In this document: positions 25,943-37,640 of the stretch, piece by piece
Numbering within the stretch: position 1 is the stretch's first letter
Layout of the letters: each line of letters starts with the position of its first letter
Source: Tolypeutes matacus
Lineage: Eukaryota > Chordata > Mammalia > Cingulata > Chlamyphoridae
DNA length: 64,000 nucleotides
Direction of reading: 5' to 3'
Assembly (NCBI GenBank): GCA_026826555.1
Contig: JAKSZT010054581.1
Location: forward strand, 1,417,052 to 1,481,051
Notes under the pieces: model-generated
Seen by the model: the letters and a program-made list of their open reading frames with translations, nothing else
The model's database searches: none
Told to the model about the DNA's origin: nothing
Position numbers and translations under genes: made by a program

Positions 25943-26912
25943 ATACAGGTTTGAATTGAAGGGACTGATGAACCATGTGCAGGGAGGACTTATTTGAGTC
26001 CAAATCTGTCACTCTCAGGAGCACAGATTCAAAATAGAGTCCACTGATAAGGCATCAGTCTCTGGGACTATCCCCCCTTATATAGGACCTGGGTGTCTCC
26101 AGAGCTCTCAGGGGCCCCTCTGTGTGGGGTGATAGGCACTTAGATGTTCTATGAGCTCCTACTGATGTGTGCCTAAGAGTTACCTCTGGGATGACCTCCC
26201 GATTCTCTTTGAAGTCTCTTAGCCACTTGAACTCATTTGTCTTTACCTTTTCCCCCTTTAATTCAAGGTCTTTTTCCAGTTGTGTTGCGAGCTGGCACTT
26301 GGTATTAATCCCTCGTTGCCAGGGAGGCTCATCCCCTGGAGTTATGTCCCATGTTGGGGGGAAGGTAATGCAATCATATGTTGTGTTTGGCTTAGAGAGA
26401 GGCCACATTTGAGCAACAAGGAGGCTCTCAGGTGGCAACCCTTAGGCACCCCACAACTGCAGGCTAAGTCTCAATTAGAAGAGCAAAGACTCTCAAGGGT
26501 AGTCATCAATAAAAAAACACATCAGTGGGTCATCCTCTTTTGACAGACACTGTCCCTGCACTCAGAGGACTATTACTGCTCCTTTGGAGACTGTGGCAGA
26601 GCTCTCCAGGCTAGGCATTCAGATTCCCTCATTTATTGTGTGATTTTCCACCCATCATGACCATGCCCCATCTTTTGTTCTTTTGAACGATTTTGTATAT
26701 CTTTCATGTATATTCGGATGAACTAATTCCCATGAAACCCCCCTCCCAGACTCCCCCCACGAATAATCCCGTGCAGTACCCATTGTAACCCTTCTGTGAT
26801 CCAAATCCTCCATGAACATGTAGTCCATAAAATAATCAAATACACTAACTAGGAAAAAGAAACAACTATGATAAGCTTACATGCAAGAGACAAACATAAA
26901 GAAACTCAGGGA

Positions 26913-27012
26913 NNNNNNNNNNNNNNNNNNNNNNNNNNNNNNNNNNNNNNNNNNNNNNNNNNNNNNNNNNNNNNNNNNNNNNNNNNNNNNNNNNNNNNNN
27001 NNNNNNNNNNNN
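26913..27012. other. Assembly gap of 100 N
   Basis: A block of exactly 100 N, the usual size for a gap of unknown length. Left of it is GAAACTCAGGGA, right of it about 18 A followed by GAAGAAG. The colinear L1-a sequence (complement of about 820-850) shows only a short T/A-rich run there. Little unique sequence is therefore likely missing; a long homopolymer is the probable cause. Confidence 0.95.
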
Positions 27013-27854
27013 AAAAAAAAAAAAAAAAAAGAAGAAGAAAAAAAACAAATAATCAAACAAAAAAACAAAACAAAACATAATTAGCGGATTGGGACATTCA
27101 AAAAAATGGACAAAAAAGCAAAAGAAATGCCTTAAATATATATATATATATATATTCTTTTTCCTTTCTCTTTTCTTTTCTTTCCTTCCTTTTATCACTG
27201 TGTTATTGGATGTGCGGTGTGCCGTGACACCTGCCCCCTCTCAACCCCCATTGTCTCCCAATTTTTCATTGAATTTTCAAAGAAGTTTTAGGTCACAGCA
27301 AAGTCACACACGGAGTGTCGGAGACACCCAGATACCAAACCACCCACCCTTCCCCACCCCATATTAACCCCCCCCTTTTTTTGGATGTTAGCATTGTTAT
27401 AACTGTTATACAGATAGCAAAATATAGCAACTAAACATTGTCAATGATTTACAGTATAGTTTAAAAATTAGATGATACAGTTTAATAATTTTGATGATAT
27501 TTACCATGTCCTGTGTCCATTACTGTAAGGTAATGAAAAACCTACCCCATGACCACCAAACACCCCGTTAGATCTTGACTGTTCCCTTCCCCCCAGCCCC
27601 CCAGGGCCCGTGATACCCCACTCGACCAACCCATGGAATGTCAAGATTCACAGTTACATGCCCTGGGAATTTGAACCTGCCCTTCCTAATCCACCCACCC
27701 ACCAGTGCTGCACCACCAAACCCAGAAACACCACCACTCATCTGCCCGATCTCCCAACATGCAACCACACTCTGTCCCTTTACTATAGATTATGTCCATA
27801 TGGGGGATGGCTCAAACCCTGCTCTTCTCTTCCTCTCCCTTGTTAACCTATCTT

Positions 27855-30800
27855 TCAGACAATGGTTCTCAGAGACTGCTCACTTTCCTCAGTTGAGATC
27901 AGTGAGTTCATATACTGTTTATCCTCCAGTGCCTGGCTTGCTTCACTCAACATAAGCTCTTCAAGATTCATCCACGTTATTCCATGTGTTAGCACTTTGT
28001 TCCTTCTTAAAGCTGAGTAATATTCCATTGTATGTATGCACCACATTTTGCTTATCTACTCATCTGTTGATGGGCACTGGGGCTGATTCCAGCTTTTGGC
28101 AATGGTGAACAATGCTGCTATGAACATTGGTGTGCATAAATCTGTTTGTGTCTTTTCTTTCAGTTCTTCTGGGTATATACCCAGCAGTGGAATTACTGTA
28201 TCACACGGAAGATCTATTGTTAGTTTTCTGAGGAACCGCCAACTGTCCTCCACAGTGGCTGGTTCATACCGCAGTCCCACCAGCGGTGGATGAGGGTTCC
28301 TTTTCCTCCACAACCAATCCAACATTTAGTGTCTCCCATTTTTTTAATAGCTGCCATTCTGATGGGTGTAAGATGGTATCTCATTGTAGTTTTGATTTGC
28401 ATTTCCCTGTTAGCAAGTGATGTTGAGAATTTTTTTCATGTGCCTTTTAGCCATTTGTATTTCTTCCTTGGAGAAGTGTATTTTCAGGTCACTTGCCCAT
28501 TTTTTAAATAAGTTGTTTGTTCTTTTATTTTCAAGGTGAAGGATTTCTTTATATATGCAGGATATTAGGATCCTATCAGATATATGGTTGCCAAATATTT
28601 TTTTCCCATGGGGTAGGCGGCCTTTTTATTTTCTTAATAACATCCTTTGAGGTGCAGAAGTTTTTAATTTTGATGAGATCCCATTTATCTATTTTTTCTC
28701 TTGCTACTCGTGCTTTGGCTGTGAAGTTCATGAAACCATTTCCTATTGCAAGGTCCTGTAGATGCTTCCCTACATTATCTTCCAAGGTCTTTATGGTTTT
28801 GGCTCTTATATTCAGATCTTTGATCAATCTTGAGTTGATTTTTGTATAAGGTGTGAGATGGTATTCTTCTCTCATTCTTTTGGATATGGATATCCAGTTC
28901 TCCAAGCACCAATTGTTAAAGAGGCCATTCTCTCCCAACTGAGTGGGCTTCATGGCCTTGTCAGAGATCAGATGACTGTATATGGGAGGATCTATATCAG
29001 AACTCTCAATTCGGTTCCATTGGTCAGTAGGTCTATCCTTGCACCAATACCACGCAGTTTTGATCACTGTAGCTTTGTAGTATGTTTTAAGATCAGGTAG
29101 TGTGATACCTCCAACTTCATTTCTCTTTTTCAATATGTCTTTGGCAATTTGGGGCCTCTTGCCTCTCCAAATAAATTTTGTAATTAGTTTTCCCAGTTCC
29201 TTAAAAAATACAGTGTTGGCTTTTATTGGGATTGCATTAAATCTGTAGATTATTTTGGGTAGGATAGACATCTTGATGATGTTTAGTCTTCCCATCCATG
29301 AACAGGGAATATTTTTCCATTTATTTAAGTCTTCTTTGATTTCCTTTAACAGTGTTGTGTAGTTTTATGTATATAAGTCCTTTACATCTTTAGTTAAATT
29401 TATTCCTAGGTATTTGAATCTTTTATTTACTATTGTAAATGGTATTTTTTTCCTGATTTGCTCCTCAGTTTGCTCATTATTGGTGTACAGAAATGCTACC
29501 TATTTTTGAGCATTGATCTTATAGCCTGCAACATTACTGAACTCCTTTATAAGTTCTAGAAGCCTTGTTGTAGATTTCTTAGGGCTTTCTGTGTATAAGA
29601 TCATGTCATCTGCAAATAATGAAATTTTTACTTCTTCTTTTACAATCTGGATGCCTTTTATGTCCTTTTCTTGTTTCAGTGCTCGTGCAAGTACTTCTAA
29701 GACAATGTTAAATAGGAGTGGTGATAGTGGGCATCCTTGTCCTGTTCCCGATCTCAGAGGGAAGGCTTTTAGGATTTCACTGTTGATAATGATGTTAGCT
29801 TTGGGTTTTTCATATATACCCTTTATCATATTCAGAAAGTTTCCATCTTTTCCTATTTTGTAGTGTTTTTATGAGGAAAGAGTGCAATATTTTCTAGAAT
29901 GCTTTTTCTGCATCTATAGAGATGATCATGTGGTTTTTTTCTTTCAATCTGTTTATGTGGTGTATTACATTGATTGATTTTCTTATATTGAACCATCTTT
30001 GCATACCTGGGATGAAACCCACTTGGTCATGGTGTATAATCCTTTTGATATGTTGTTGAATGCGATTAGCAAGTATTTTGTTAAGGATTTTAGCATCTAG
30101 GTTCATTAGAGAAATTGGTCTGTAATTTTCCTTTCTTCTGGTATCTTTATTTGGTTTTGGTATAAGGTAATGTTGGAATCATAGAATGAGTTAGGCAATA
30201 TTCCTTCTACTTCTATTATTTGGAAGAGTTTAAGTAGAATTGGTGTTAGCTCTTTCCGGAATGTTTTGTAGAATTCAGCTGTGAAGCCATCTGGTCCTGG
30301 ACTCTTCTTAGTTGGGAGGTTTTTGATGACTGAGTCTATCTCTTTACTTGTAATTGGACTGTTGAGTTCATCTATTTCTTCTTTCATCAATGTCGGCTGT
30401 TTGTGGGTTTCTAGAAACTTGTCCATTTCCTCTAAATTGTCATTCTTGTTGGCATATAATTTTTCAAATTATCCTCTTATGATACTCTTTATTTCTGTGG
30501 GGTCAGTAGTGATATCACCTTGCTCATTCCTTATTTTATGTATTTACATCTGCTCTTTCTTTTTCTTTGTTAGTCTGGCTAAGGGTTTGTCAATTTTGTT
30601 GATATTCTCAAAGAACCAAATTTTGGTTTTGTTTATTGTTTATTCTCTATTTCATTTAGTTCTACTCCAATCTTTGTTATTTCCTTATTTCTACTTCCTT
30701 TAGGTTTAGTTTGTTGTTGTTTTTCCAATTACTCCAAGTGTGCACTTAGGTCTTCAATTTTAGCTCTTTCTTCTTTTTTAATATATGAATTTATGGCTAG

Positions 30801-31695
30801 GAACTTCCCTCTCAGGACTGCTTTCATTGCATCTCATAGGTTTTGATATGTTGTGTTGTCGTTTTCATTAGTTTCAAGTTAGTTACTGATTTCTTTTGAG
30901 ATTTCCTTTTTGACCCACTGTTTGTCTAAGAGTGTGTTGTTTAACTTTCATATCCTTGTGCCTAACCTGTTTCTCTGGCCCTTCGTGCTTTCCAACTTCA
31001 TTCCGTTGTGGTCAGAGAAATTACTTTGCATAGTCTCAATCTTTCTGAATTCATTGAGTGTTGTTGTGTGGCCTAGCATGTTTCTATTTTGGAATATGTT
31101 CCATGTGCACTCGATAAGAATGTTAATCCCGATGAATTTGGGTGTAGTGTACTGTATATGTCTATTAAGTCCAGGTCTTCTAATGTATTGTTGAGTGCCT
31201 TAGTTTCTTTATTTTTTCTCTGTCCGGATGTTCTGTCTAATGATGATAATGGTGTGTTGAAGTCCCCTGCTATAATTGTAGAGGCATTTATTTCTCCTCT
31301 TAGTTTTTCCAGAGTTTGCCGCACGTATTTGGAGGCACCCGATTAGGTGTTTAAATGTTGATGATTGTTCTCTCTTCTTGAGAGATTACTCCTTTTACTA
31401 ATATGTAGTGTCCATCTTTGTCTCTTACAATAGTTTTGTATTTAAAGTCTATTTTGTCTGATATTAGAATAGCTACTCCTGACCTTTTTTGTCTGTTGTT
31501 AGTTTGTAAAATGGCTTTACAGCCATTCACTTTCAGCCTCCTTGAATCCCTGGGTCGAAGGTGGGTTTCTTGTAGACAGCATATAGATGGATCATATTTT
31601 CTTATCCATTCTGTCAATCTGTGTCTTTTGATTGGTGAATTTAATCCATTAACATTCAGGGTTATTACTCCTAATAAATTTCTTACTTTAGCCAT
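27855..31695 (-). pseudogene. L1 ORF2 of L1-h (endonuclease and reverse transcriptase), frameshifted
   Basis: This starts with MAKVRNLLGVITLNVNGLNS, the endonuclease N-terminus. Endonuclease motifs CCLQETHL, GDFNTPLSSLDRTS (about 31220-31265) and SDHNGMKLE (about 30990-31020) are present. The RT domain follows: [13 protein letters not shown] near 30270-30310, [16 protein letters not shown] segment near 29720-29760, and the catalytic box FADDMILY near 29600-29630. The C-terminal cysteine region is at 28220-28330. A stop and a one-base change near 31330-31352, plus several later stops and frame changes, split it into open pieces (largest 28576-29295). All catalytic motifs I can check are intact, so inactivation is by reading-frame damage and recent on an L1 time scale. 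Confidence 0.88.
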
Positions 31696-31759
31696 TTTTT
31701 CTTTGGGTTAATGTACGTCATATGTTGTTTTGTTTCTCTTTTTGTCTTTTTAGTTGTTT

Positions 31760-32739
31760 TTAAACTCTCCTCCAACTCTCTCTCCGTTGTTTTTTCCTTT
31801 CAACTTGTAGAGATTCCTTTAGTGTTTCTTGAAGTGCTGGTTTCTTCTTGACATACTCTCTTAATTTCTGTTTATCTGTGAATATTTTGAACTCTCCATC
31901 ATTTTTGAATGCCAGTTTTACTGGGTAGAGTATTCGTGGCTGGAAGTTTTTTTCTTTTATTGTTTTGAATATGTCATTCCAATGTCTTCTTGCCTTCATG
32001 GTTTCAGTTGAGAAATCAGCACTTAATCTTATTGTGCTTCCTTGTATGTGATGGTTCTCTTTTCTCTTGCTGCCGTGAGTATTTTCTCTTTGTCTTGAGC
32101 ATTGGACATTTTGAAAAGTATATGTCTTGGTGTTGGTCTGTTGGGATTTATACTAATTGGGGAACGCTGTGCTTCCTGGATCTGCACATCCATCTTTCTC
32201 AATAGAGTTGGGAAATTTTCAGCCATTATTTCCTTCAACACTCCTTCTGTTCCCTTTCCCTTCTCTTCTCTTTCTGGGATGCCCATATTGCGTATGTTTG
32301 TGCATTTTGTATTATCGGTTAATTCCCTGAGTCCATGTTGGATTTTTTCTAACTTTTTGTCCATCTGTTCTATAATCTCTTTGATTTCAGTTGTATTGTC
32401 TTCCATATCACTAATTCTTTCCTCTGCCTGTTCAAATATGCTGTTATGTGAGTCCAGCATCTTTTTCATTTCTTGGCTTGTACCATTGTTCACCATCATA
32501 TCCATTACCTTTTTAGGCATGTTTGCTATTTCTTCAGTATGTTCTCCCAGTGTCTTCTTTATATCCTTAATCTCTTCCTTCAGTTCTTTAATTTGATCCA
32601 TGATATTTGTTTGGATAGCTTTGATTAGTTGTTTGATGTTCTGCATTGCTTCCTGGTTTTTATTTTGTGCATTGGACTGGTCCATGTTTTCCAGTTTCTC
32701 AGAGTCATTTGTATTTTTTTGTTGCCCTCTGGTCATCAT
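31760..32739 (-). pseudogene. L1 ORF1 of L1-h, one frameshift
   Basis: The first 236 codons (32739 to 32029) are open. They hold a basic N-terminus, a long coiled coil (about residues 45-150, heptad-rich with IKELKEEIKDIKKTLGEH), then the RRM-like domain (NIRNMGIPEREEKGKGTEG.. ENFPTLLRKMDVQIQEAQR). The C-terminal nucleic-acid-binding domain continues in another frame to 31760 (ETMKARRHWNDIFKTIKEKN). The break lies near 32031-32036 and looks like loss of a single A. Expected family length is about 330 residues, which both frames together match. ORF1p coats L1 RNA in the cytoplasmic particle. Confidence 0.88.
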
Positions 32740-33879
32740 ATTATCTTGATGGGTTTGTTCAGTTGATTAGCTTTTCTCTATGCTCTATAGAGTTTTATTT
32801 AGCTGTTGGTTCTGCGTGTGAGTTAAGTTTTCTCTTTGGCAGTTTTTCTTCTTAATTTATTTCCTTACTTCTTTCTATTTTCCCTTGAAGGCAAAATCTT
32901 AGGGCCAGAGGAATCAAAAGATGTAAGGAAGGCAGAAGGAAAATAGTAATATTGATAAAAGTTAGAAGAGGGGCAAAATTAGATTTAATGAGATGGATAT
33001 TTTAACTTGTGTAGGCAGTGTAGAGTACTAGGAAAAAATATGGAGTTCCTACAATGGACTGGGAAAACAAATGGAGGAATATATATATAGTGATTTAAAA
33101 GGCTAGAATTATGAGTAAGAGAGAAATAGTAAAGAAAGGTCTGAAAGGAAAAAGTTAATACTAATTAAAAAATAAAAGAAGAAAACAAAATAGATGGAAT
33201 AGAAATTGACACCCTTAAGTTGTGGGCCTATGAAAAAATGCTGTCTCTAACAGTCACAACAGAAAACAGAAGGCAGAAAGATGCAGGAAGGATAAGCTAT
33301 AGTTTGTAATACAGAATCAATATATACAGCGAGTGGGAAATTACTGAAAAAGAAGCCCAGCAAAGAAGCGACAAGCTGGCAGCACCTAATTAAAAAAAAA
33401 AAAATAGAAGAAAAAAGAAAGGGGGGAGAAAAGAGGAAAGATAAGCAAAGATCCACACAGGCAAGTAGTCAAACAGAGCTAAGGGGGGTCAATGATTCTC
33501 CTAGGGTCCACGTGGATCCTTCCTGCCTACTTGTGTTTATCAATCAGTTTCCCCACAGGGTTCTATATTCAGGTCCTGAAGCAGCTTTTAGCTATTAAAC
33601 TAAATTAAAAAGAATTTATTTTTCATTTATTGAAGTGACCTCACTTTTTTTTTTTTTAATTTTTATTTTTTTAGCGAAATGCAGGACCCAAATTAATTCC
33701 TCCTCTAGACTAACCCCCTTACAGAAGGACCCTAGCTGGGCCGTGGAAATTAATGAAGCATGTCCCACTTTCTGGACTCCCCAGGTTAGCTGTAGCTCTG
33801 ATGTGAGTCAGTGAGGAGTGCTAAAGATGACTGATTCCGCCCCTTCTGGAGCCAAGCTCGAGTGTCACTAGGTTGCTAA

Positions 33880-34158
33880 GTAAATCAGTTTGAGTGCAGA
33901 TTCGTGTCTGCTCTCAGCGTGATGCTGCTTCAGGTCGGCTTATCTGCTCCCCAAAGCTATGGGATGGTGCAGGCAGCCAAATCGATATCTAAAAATAAAA
34001 AATACCCTTCCCTGTCCTCCAACAGAAGTCTCCCTCTTTTGGGAAGTGTCCCTTCTTCCTGGCTCTGCAGCAGTCCAGTTCTTATCCCTGGGTCGCTAGG
34101 GAAATCAGCTCCATCTCCCAACCAGAATCCCCCCTCTGGTTCACCAGCTGCTGATTAG
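33880..34158 (+). other. Antisense open frame in the L1 5' UTR (ORF0-like)
   Basis: On the strand opposite to L1-h, about 350-630 bases inside its 5' end, a frame is open for about 93 codons (a GTG at 33904; an ATG at 33919). A related frame is open antisense to the 5' UTR of the L1 at 58571 (58797-59078, minus). The two share LSAPQSY and AAKS in the same phase, followed by serine/proline-rich sequence. Primate L1 carries ORF0 in the same topology, but I see no sequence relation to it. Translation is not shown. Confidence 0.35.
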
Positions 34159-34490
34159 CTTGGTTGTTCTGTTCACACAAGGTCCAAGGGGTGCCAGGAA
34201 GCCAGATTCACAGAAAATAAAACTTTTTCACCCTGCTCGCGACTCCAAATGGCCGTTTTATTTTATTTTATTTTTTTCTCCCTAACCGCAGTACTCAGCC
34301 ATCTGTGCCAACCACCACCAGCAGCCTTAAAACTCACAAATCTCTACCGTTCCGTCCAGGCTGTTGATCCGCACAGATAGATATCCCAAGCTTCTCACTC
34401 CACGCGTGCACAGCACAGACCCCCAGTCTAGACCCCGTCCACAATCCGCCTTGCTCTGGGAGCTTGCAGTGTGTGCCCTCCTACACTAAC

Positions 34491-34500
34491 GCCATCTTGG
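34491..34500 (-). promoter_or_regulatory. YY1-type motif at the 5' end of L1-h
   Basis: On the element's strand CCAAGATGGC lies at bases 10-19. Human L1 has a YY1 site with the same core at the same place, where it sets the transcription start. The sequence match and position are direct; YY1 binding here is inferred from the family. Confidence 0.7.
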
Positions 34501-34509
34501 CCCCTCTCC

Positions 34510-34524
34510 AAAAATAGTAAATTT
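34510..34524 (+). repeat. Right target-site duplication of L1-h
   Basis: Exact second copy of AAAAATAGTAAATTT. After it the tail of L1-f resumes (AGTAGAAGGAAAG). Confidence 0.93.
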
Positions 34525-34550
34525 AGTAGAAGGAAAGAAATAATAAAAAT

Positions 34551-34788
34551 TAGATGTTTGTGTTGGATGTGGTGGGAGGTGTGGGAGGTGGGCAACATGG
34601 GAATCCGAGTGGGTTCCGTATAATATTTTAGGTAATCTAAGCACCTCTTAAAATATATGTATATATATATATATAAAATAACATTTTTGTAAGCAAATAC
34701 ACATATATGCATATATATTTATATATCATTTTACAAATGTTTGTATGTATTGTGAGAATTTTGATTTTTACCCATAATAAAAAAAAAA
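34551..34788 (+). mobile_element. L1-i: young, short L1 3' tail
   Basis: About 238 bp of the terminal L1 3' UTR, from GATGTTTGTGTTGG through the TATATA stretch to an A-run. It is very close to the tails at 16962-17469 and 45411-45629. AAATAATAAA occurs on both sides (about 34537-34546 and 34787-34796) and may be the target duplication, with a few extra bases at the 5' junction. Confidence 0.8.
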
Positions 34789-34799
34789 AATAATAAAGT

Positions 34800-35795
34800 G
34801 ATTATAGCAGTTTTGAAAAAAAAAAAAATTAGAGTGGAGAGAAATTAAATAGAGACTAGAAAACAATCAGGAGAATCTACAAAACCAAAAGCTGCTTCTT
34901 TGAAAGGAACAACATACTTTTGTTCCAAACTTTTTACTAGAATGACAAAGGGAAAAAAGATAGAGAAGAAGCAAATAACTAAAACTGAAAATGAAAAAAG
35001 TTTCTTATGGAAGAACAAAAATAATCTTTAAAATGTACACAAAATTTAGAAGATGTACACCCCTATATTCCAAAATTATTAGAGAGCTACAATAATGAAA
35101 ACAGAGTTCCATTAGCATAAATATAGGCATATAGTCCAATGGTATAGAATTAAGAGCTCAGAAATAACCACTGACAGCTTTGTTGAATTTGTTTTTCAAG
35201 CTTGCCAAGTCCATACATTGGGGAAGGAATATTCTCTTCAAGACATGGTGTTGGAGCATCACATCCAAAAAGAACGAATTTAGACCCACATCTCCCACTA
35301 TATACTGCAAAATGATTTAAGAGCACAATTATAAACCTCTTTGAAGATAGCAAATGTGTAAATCTTCATACCTTGCATTTGGTAAAGGATTCTTAAAAAT
35401 GACACCAAAAACATGAGCAACAGAAGAGAAAATACACATTCGACCTCCTTGACATAAACTTTTTATGCATCAAAGGTCATTATCAAATTTTGATACATTT
35501 CTCAGCATGGATGAACCTTAAAAAATACTATGCTAAATGAATAAGCTAAATACAAAAAGACAAATATTGCATGATTTAAATTACATGAAATATCTAGAAT
35601 ATTTATTTATTCTAAGAGTCTTTGCTTAAAAGGTAAGCATTTCTGTTTGGGGCAGGAAAAGTTTTGGTAATGTGCAGCAGTGATGGTAGCACTATGTGTG
35701 TATGTAATTAATAACACTAAACTGAGCACTTGAAAGTGATTAAATGTGAGATTTTGAGTTGTATATGTGTCACCACAATTAAAACATTTAAAAAA
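34800..35795 (+). mobile_element. Ancient L1 (ORF2 remnant and 3' end)
   Basis: Degenerate ORF2-like sequence: AACCAAAAGCTGCTTCTTTGAAA linker near 34880-34905, then an internal deletion, then CCAATGGTATAGAATTAAGAGCTC near 35138. It ends with a 3' UTR of the general eutherian type (TGATGGTAGCACTATGTGTG...CACCACAATTAAAACATTTAAAA). The short ancient 3' UTR differs from the long one of the younger elements. Confidence 0.7.
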
Positions 35796-36664
35796 AATGT
35801 ATTAAAGAACAATCATTAAATTGTACTCTTAGAAATTTAAATATGCAAACTAAAATAAAAAAGAACAATTAAATGGTATAATCAAACATGACATATATTA
35901 TCCCCAATAGTAGAATAAAAACAAAGATATCCATAAAGAAATAACAGACAATATAGCATTTTCTTAGTGAGGAGCATTTTGGAAATACAAGGAGAGAGTA
36001 TGTCAAAGTGAATGGGTTCTCTATTAGCCTTTATTTATTTTTTTCATTTGCAACAAAACAATTTATTTTGCTTTCTTGAAGCATGCTTATTACACAGCAT
36101 AATTATGTATATACAGGATCTTTTCTATCTACCTCTTCTTTAGTAGTTACATTAAATGATTACCATATCCTTCAAAGCAAACTGCTATAATGTAAAATAC
36201 AATTTTCAGTAAAATTTGGAATGATCTTACTTAGCTTTCTAATTATTGAAAATCCATGTATGGGTATATTTCCCATACTCAGAAAAAAATGCTTGTTAAT
36301 ATTTTTGTAATAGTTTGTTTTGCTGCCAATTGAACTTTAAGGTACTTTGTTTATATTATTAGTGCATTAATTAGTAGGTGTCTCTCCTTAGAGAAAATAA
36401 AGTTCTTTCCAAAAAGAAAAGTTAAATGGTCAGATTTAGAAATAAAATGTTGAGATAATTGATCCAGCATTGCTCATTTCTCTCCCCCTCCCATGAGGTG
36501 ATCCAAGGGAATAAATTACGTATTGGGGGAAGTGTGTTAAATTAAGGAGTCTGCTAGTGGCTACTGGTGGCTGAATATCCTAGGTGACTAATTTATTGTC
36601 AGAGTGACTTAAGCTCTGGAAAATTCTGGATTAGTAAACTAAAAGTAAGTTTACAGCAATGGAT
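35796..36664. other. No gene or clear repeat seen
   Basis: AT-rich sequence without an open frame of note, splice-site pattern or repeat that I recognise. The first 60 bases may be the end of another old L1. Confidence 0.5.
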
Positions 36665-37010
36665 TTTTTTAAAAGGATGTCTTTCTATTTATTGAAGTCT
36701 TTTGGAATCACTTTCAGCAATGTCGTATAGCTTTCACTATAAATTTTGCACTTCCTCTTCTAAATTTATTCTTTTTTTCATTTTAAAAACAAATTGTGTC
36801 TTTCATACATGAACATATATAAACAATAAGCATTTAGTAAACATTGTGAACTTACAAAGCAAACATGCATAACATCACACAGGGCTCCCATACATCATCC
36901 CACCACAAATATACTGCATTGTTGTGAAACATTTGTTAATAAATAATGAAAGCACATTGTCAAAGTATTCCTACTAACTATAGTCCATATCTTACTCCCC
37001 TATATTATTT
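36665..37010 (-). mobile_element. Probable old minus-strand L1 fragments
   Basis: GTCTTTCTATTTATTGAAGTC with TTTCAGCAATGTCGTATAGC resembles the complement of an old ORF2 segment. The following sequence (ACATGAACATATATAAACAAT... TACTAACTATAGTCCATATC) resembles an old L1 3' UTR on the same strand. Both are badly decayed. Confidence 0.4.
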
Positions 37011-37014
37011 TTTA

Positions 37015-37017
37015 GAT

Positions 37018-37060
<43 letters not shown>

Positions 37061-37065
37061 TTAAC
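37015..37065 (+). repeat. (TTTA)n microsatellite, SINE tail
   Basis: About twelve uninterrupted TTTA units, the complement of the SINE A-rich tail. Likely length-polymorphic. Confidence 0.9.
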
Positions 37066-37321
37066 TTTTATTATTTTTACAGCCTCCCCACCCCCATTTT
37101 TGCTGTTTTTGTGTCCATTTTCTGGGCAACCCTCTGTGTCCATTTTCTGCTCTCCTCATCCATCAACACCTTGTCTTCACTGGGATTCGATCGTCAGCAC
37201 CACTGATGTGGAAGAGAGGCATCCTCCCTCCTGTGCCATCTTAGTTCCTGGATTTTTGGTGCATCTTGTCTTGGCTCTCCCTTGTGTCACTCTACTGTTA
37301 TGTCATCATCTTGCTGCATGA

Positions 37322-37640
37322 CTTGCGGAGCCTGATGGCACACCTGCTCATGGGGCCTGGTGGTGAACCCATGCACGGGGCCTGAGAGGCTGTGTGTGGG
37401 GCCTGGCTATGCACTGGCTCACAGGTCTTGGTGGTGCACTTGCTCATGTGGCCTGATGGCACACCTATGAGTGGGGCCTGGGGTGCTCACCTGCATGCAG
37501 GGCCTGGCATCACACTCACTCGAGGGCCTGGCAGTGCAACTGTTTGAGAGGTCTGATGGTAAACCCACACACAGGGCCTAAGGGGCTCACCCACTTGCAG
37601 GGCCTGACTGTGCACCTGCACATGGGACATGGCAGCCTGT
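37322..37640 (-). repeat. Minisatellite of about 28-bp units inside the SINE
   Basis: Repeats of a pattern GGGGCCTGG-TGGTGCAC-CTGCTCATG occur about ten to eleven times with many substitutions. They account for almost half the SINE. Confidence 0.75.

Larger units (their letters stand above)
25074..34509 (-). mobile_element. L1-h: full-length LINE-1, ORFs broken
   Basis: This minus-strand element lies between perfect 15-bp target duplications. On its own strand it begins GGAGAGGGGCCAAGATGGCG, then has a 5' UTR of about 1.77 kb, ORF1 (32739 to 31760), a 64-bp spacer, ORF2 (31695 to about 27855), a 3' UTR of about 2.8 kb and an AT-rich tail. The total is about 9.3 kb, long for a mammalian L1 (usually 6-7 kb), because of the 3' UTR. 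It inserted into the 3' tail of L1-f. Frameshifts in ORF1 and ORF2 make it inactive now. A 100-N gap (26913-27012) lies in the 3' UTR. Confidence 0.93.

Noticed and set aside
26866..27198. Frames spanning the N gap
   Set aside because: They run through undefined bases and homopolymers; not interpretable.
36946..37206. 86-codon frame with repeated LFIY
   Set aside because: Translation of the (TTTA)n SINE tail.
37322..37640. CRISPR-like array of 28-bp repeats
   Set aside because: Units are directly adjacent and degenerate with no unique spacers; it is a minisatellite inside a SINE.
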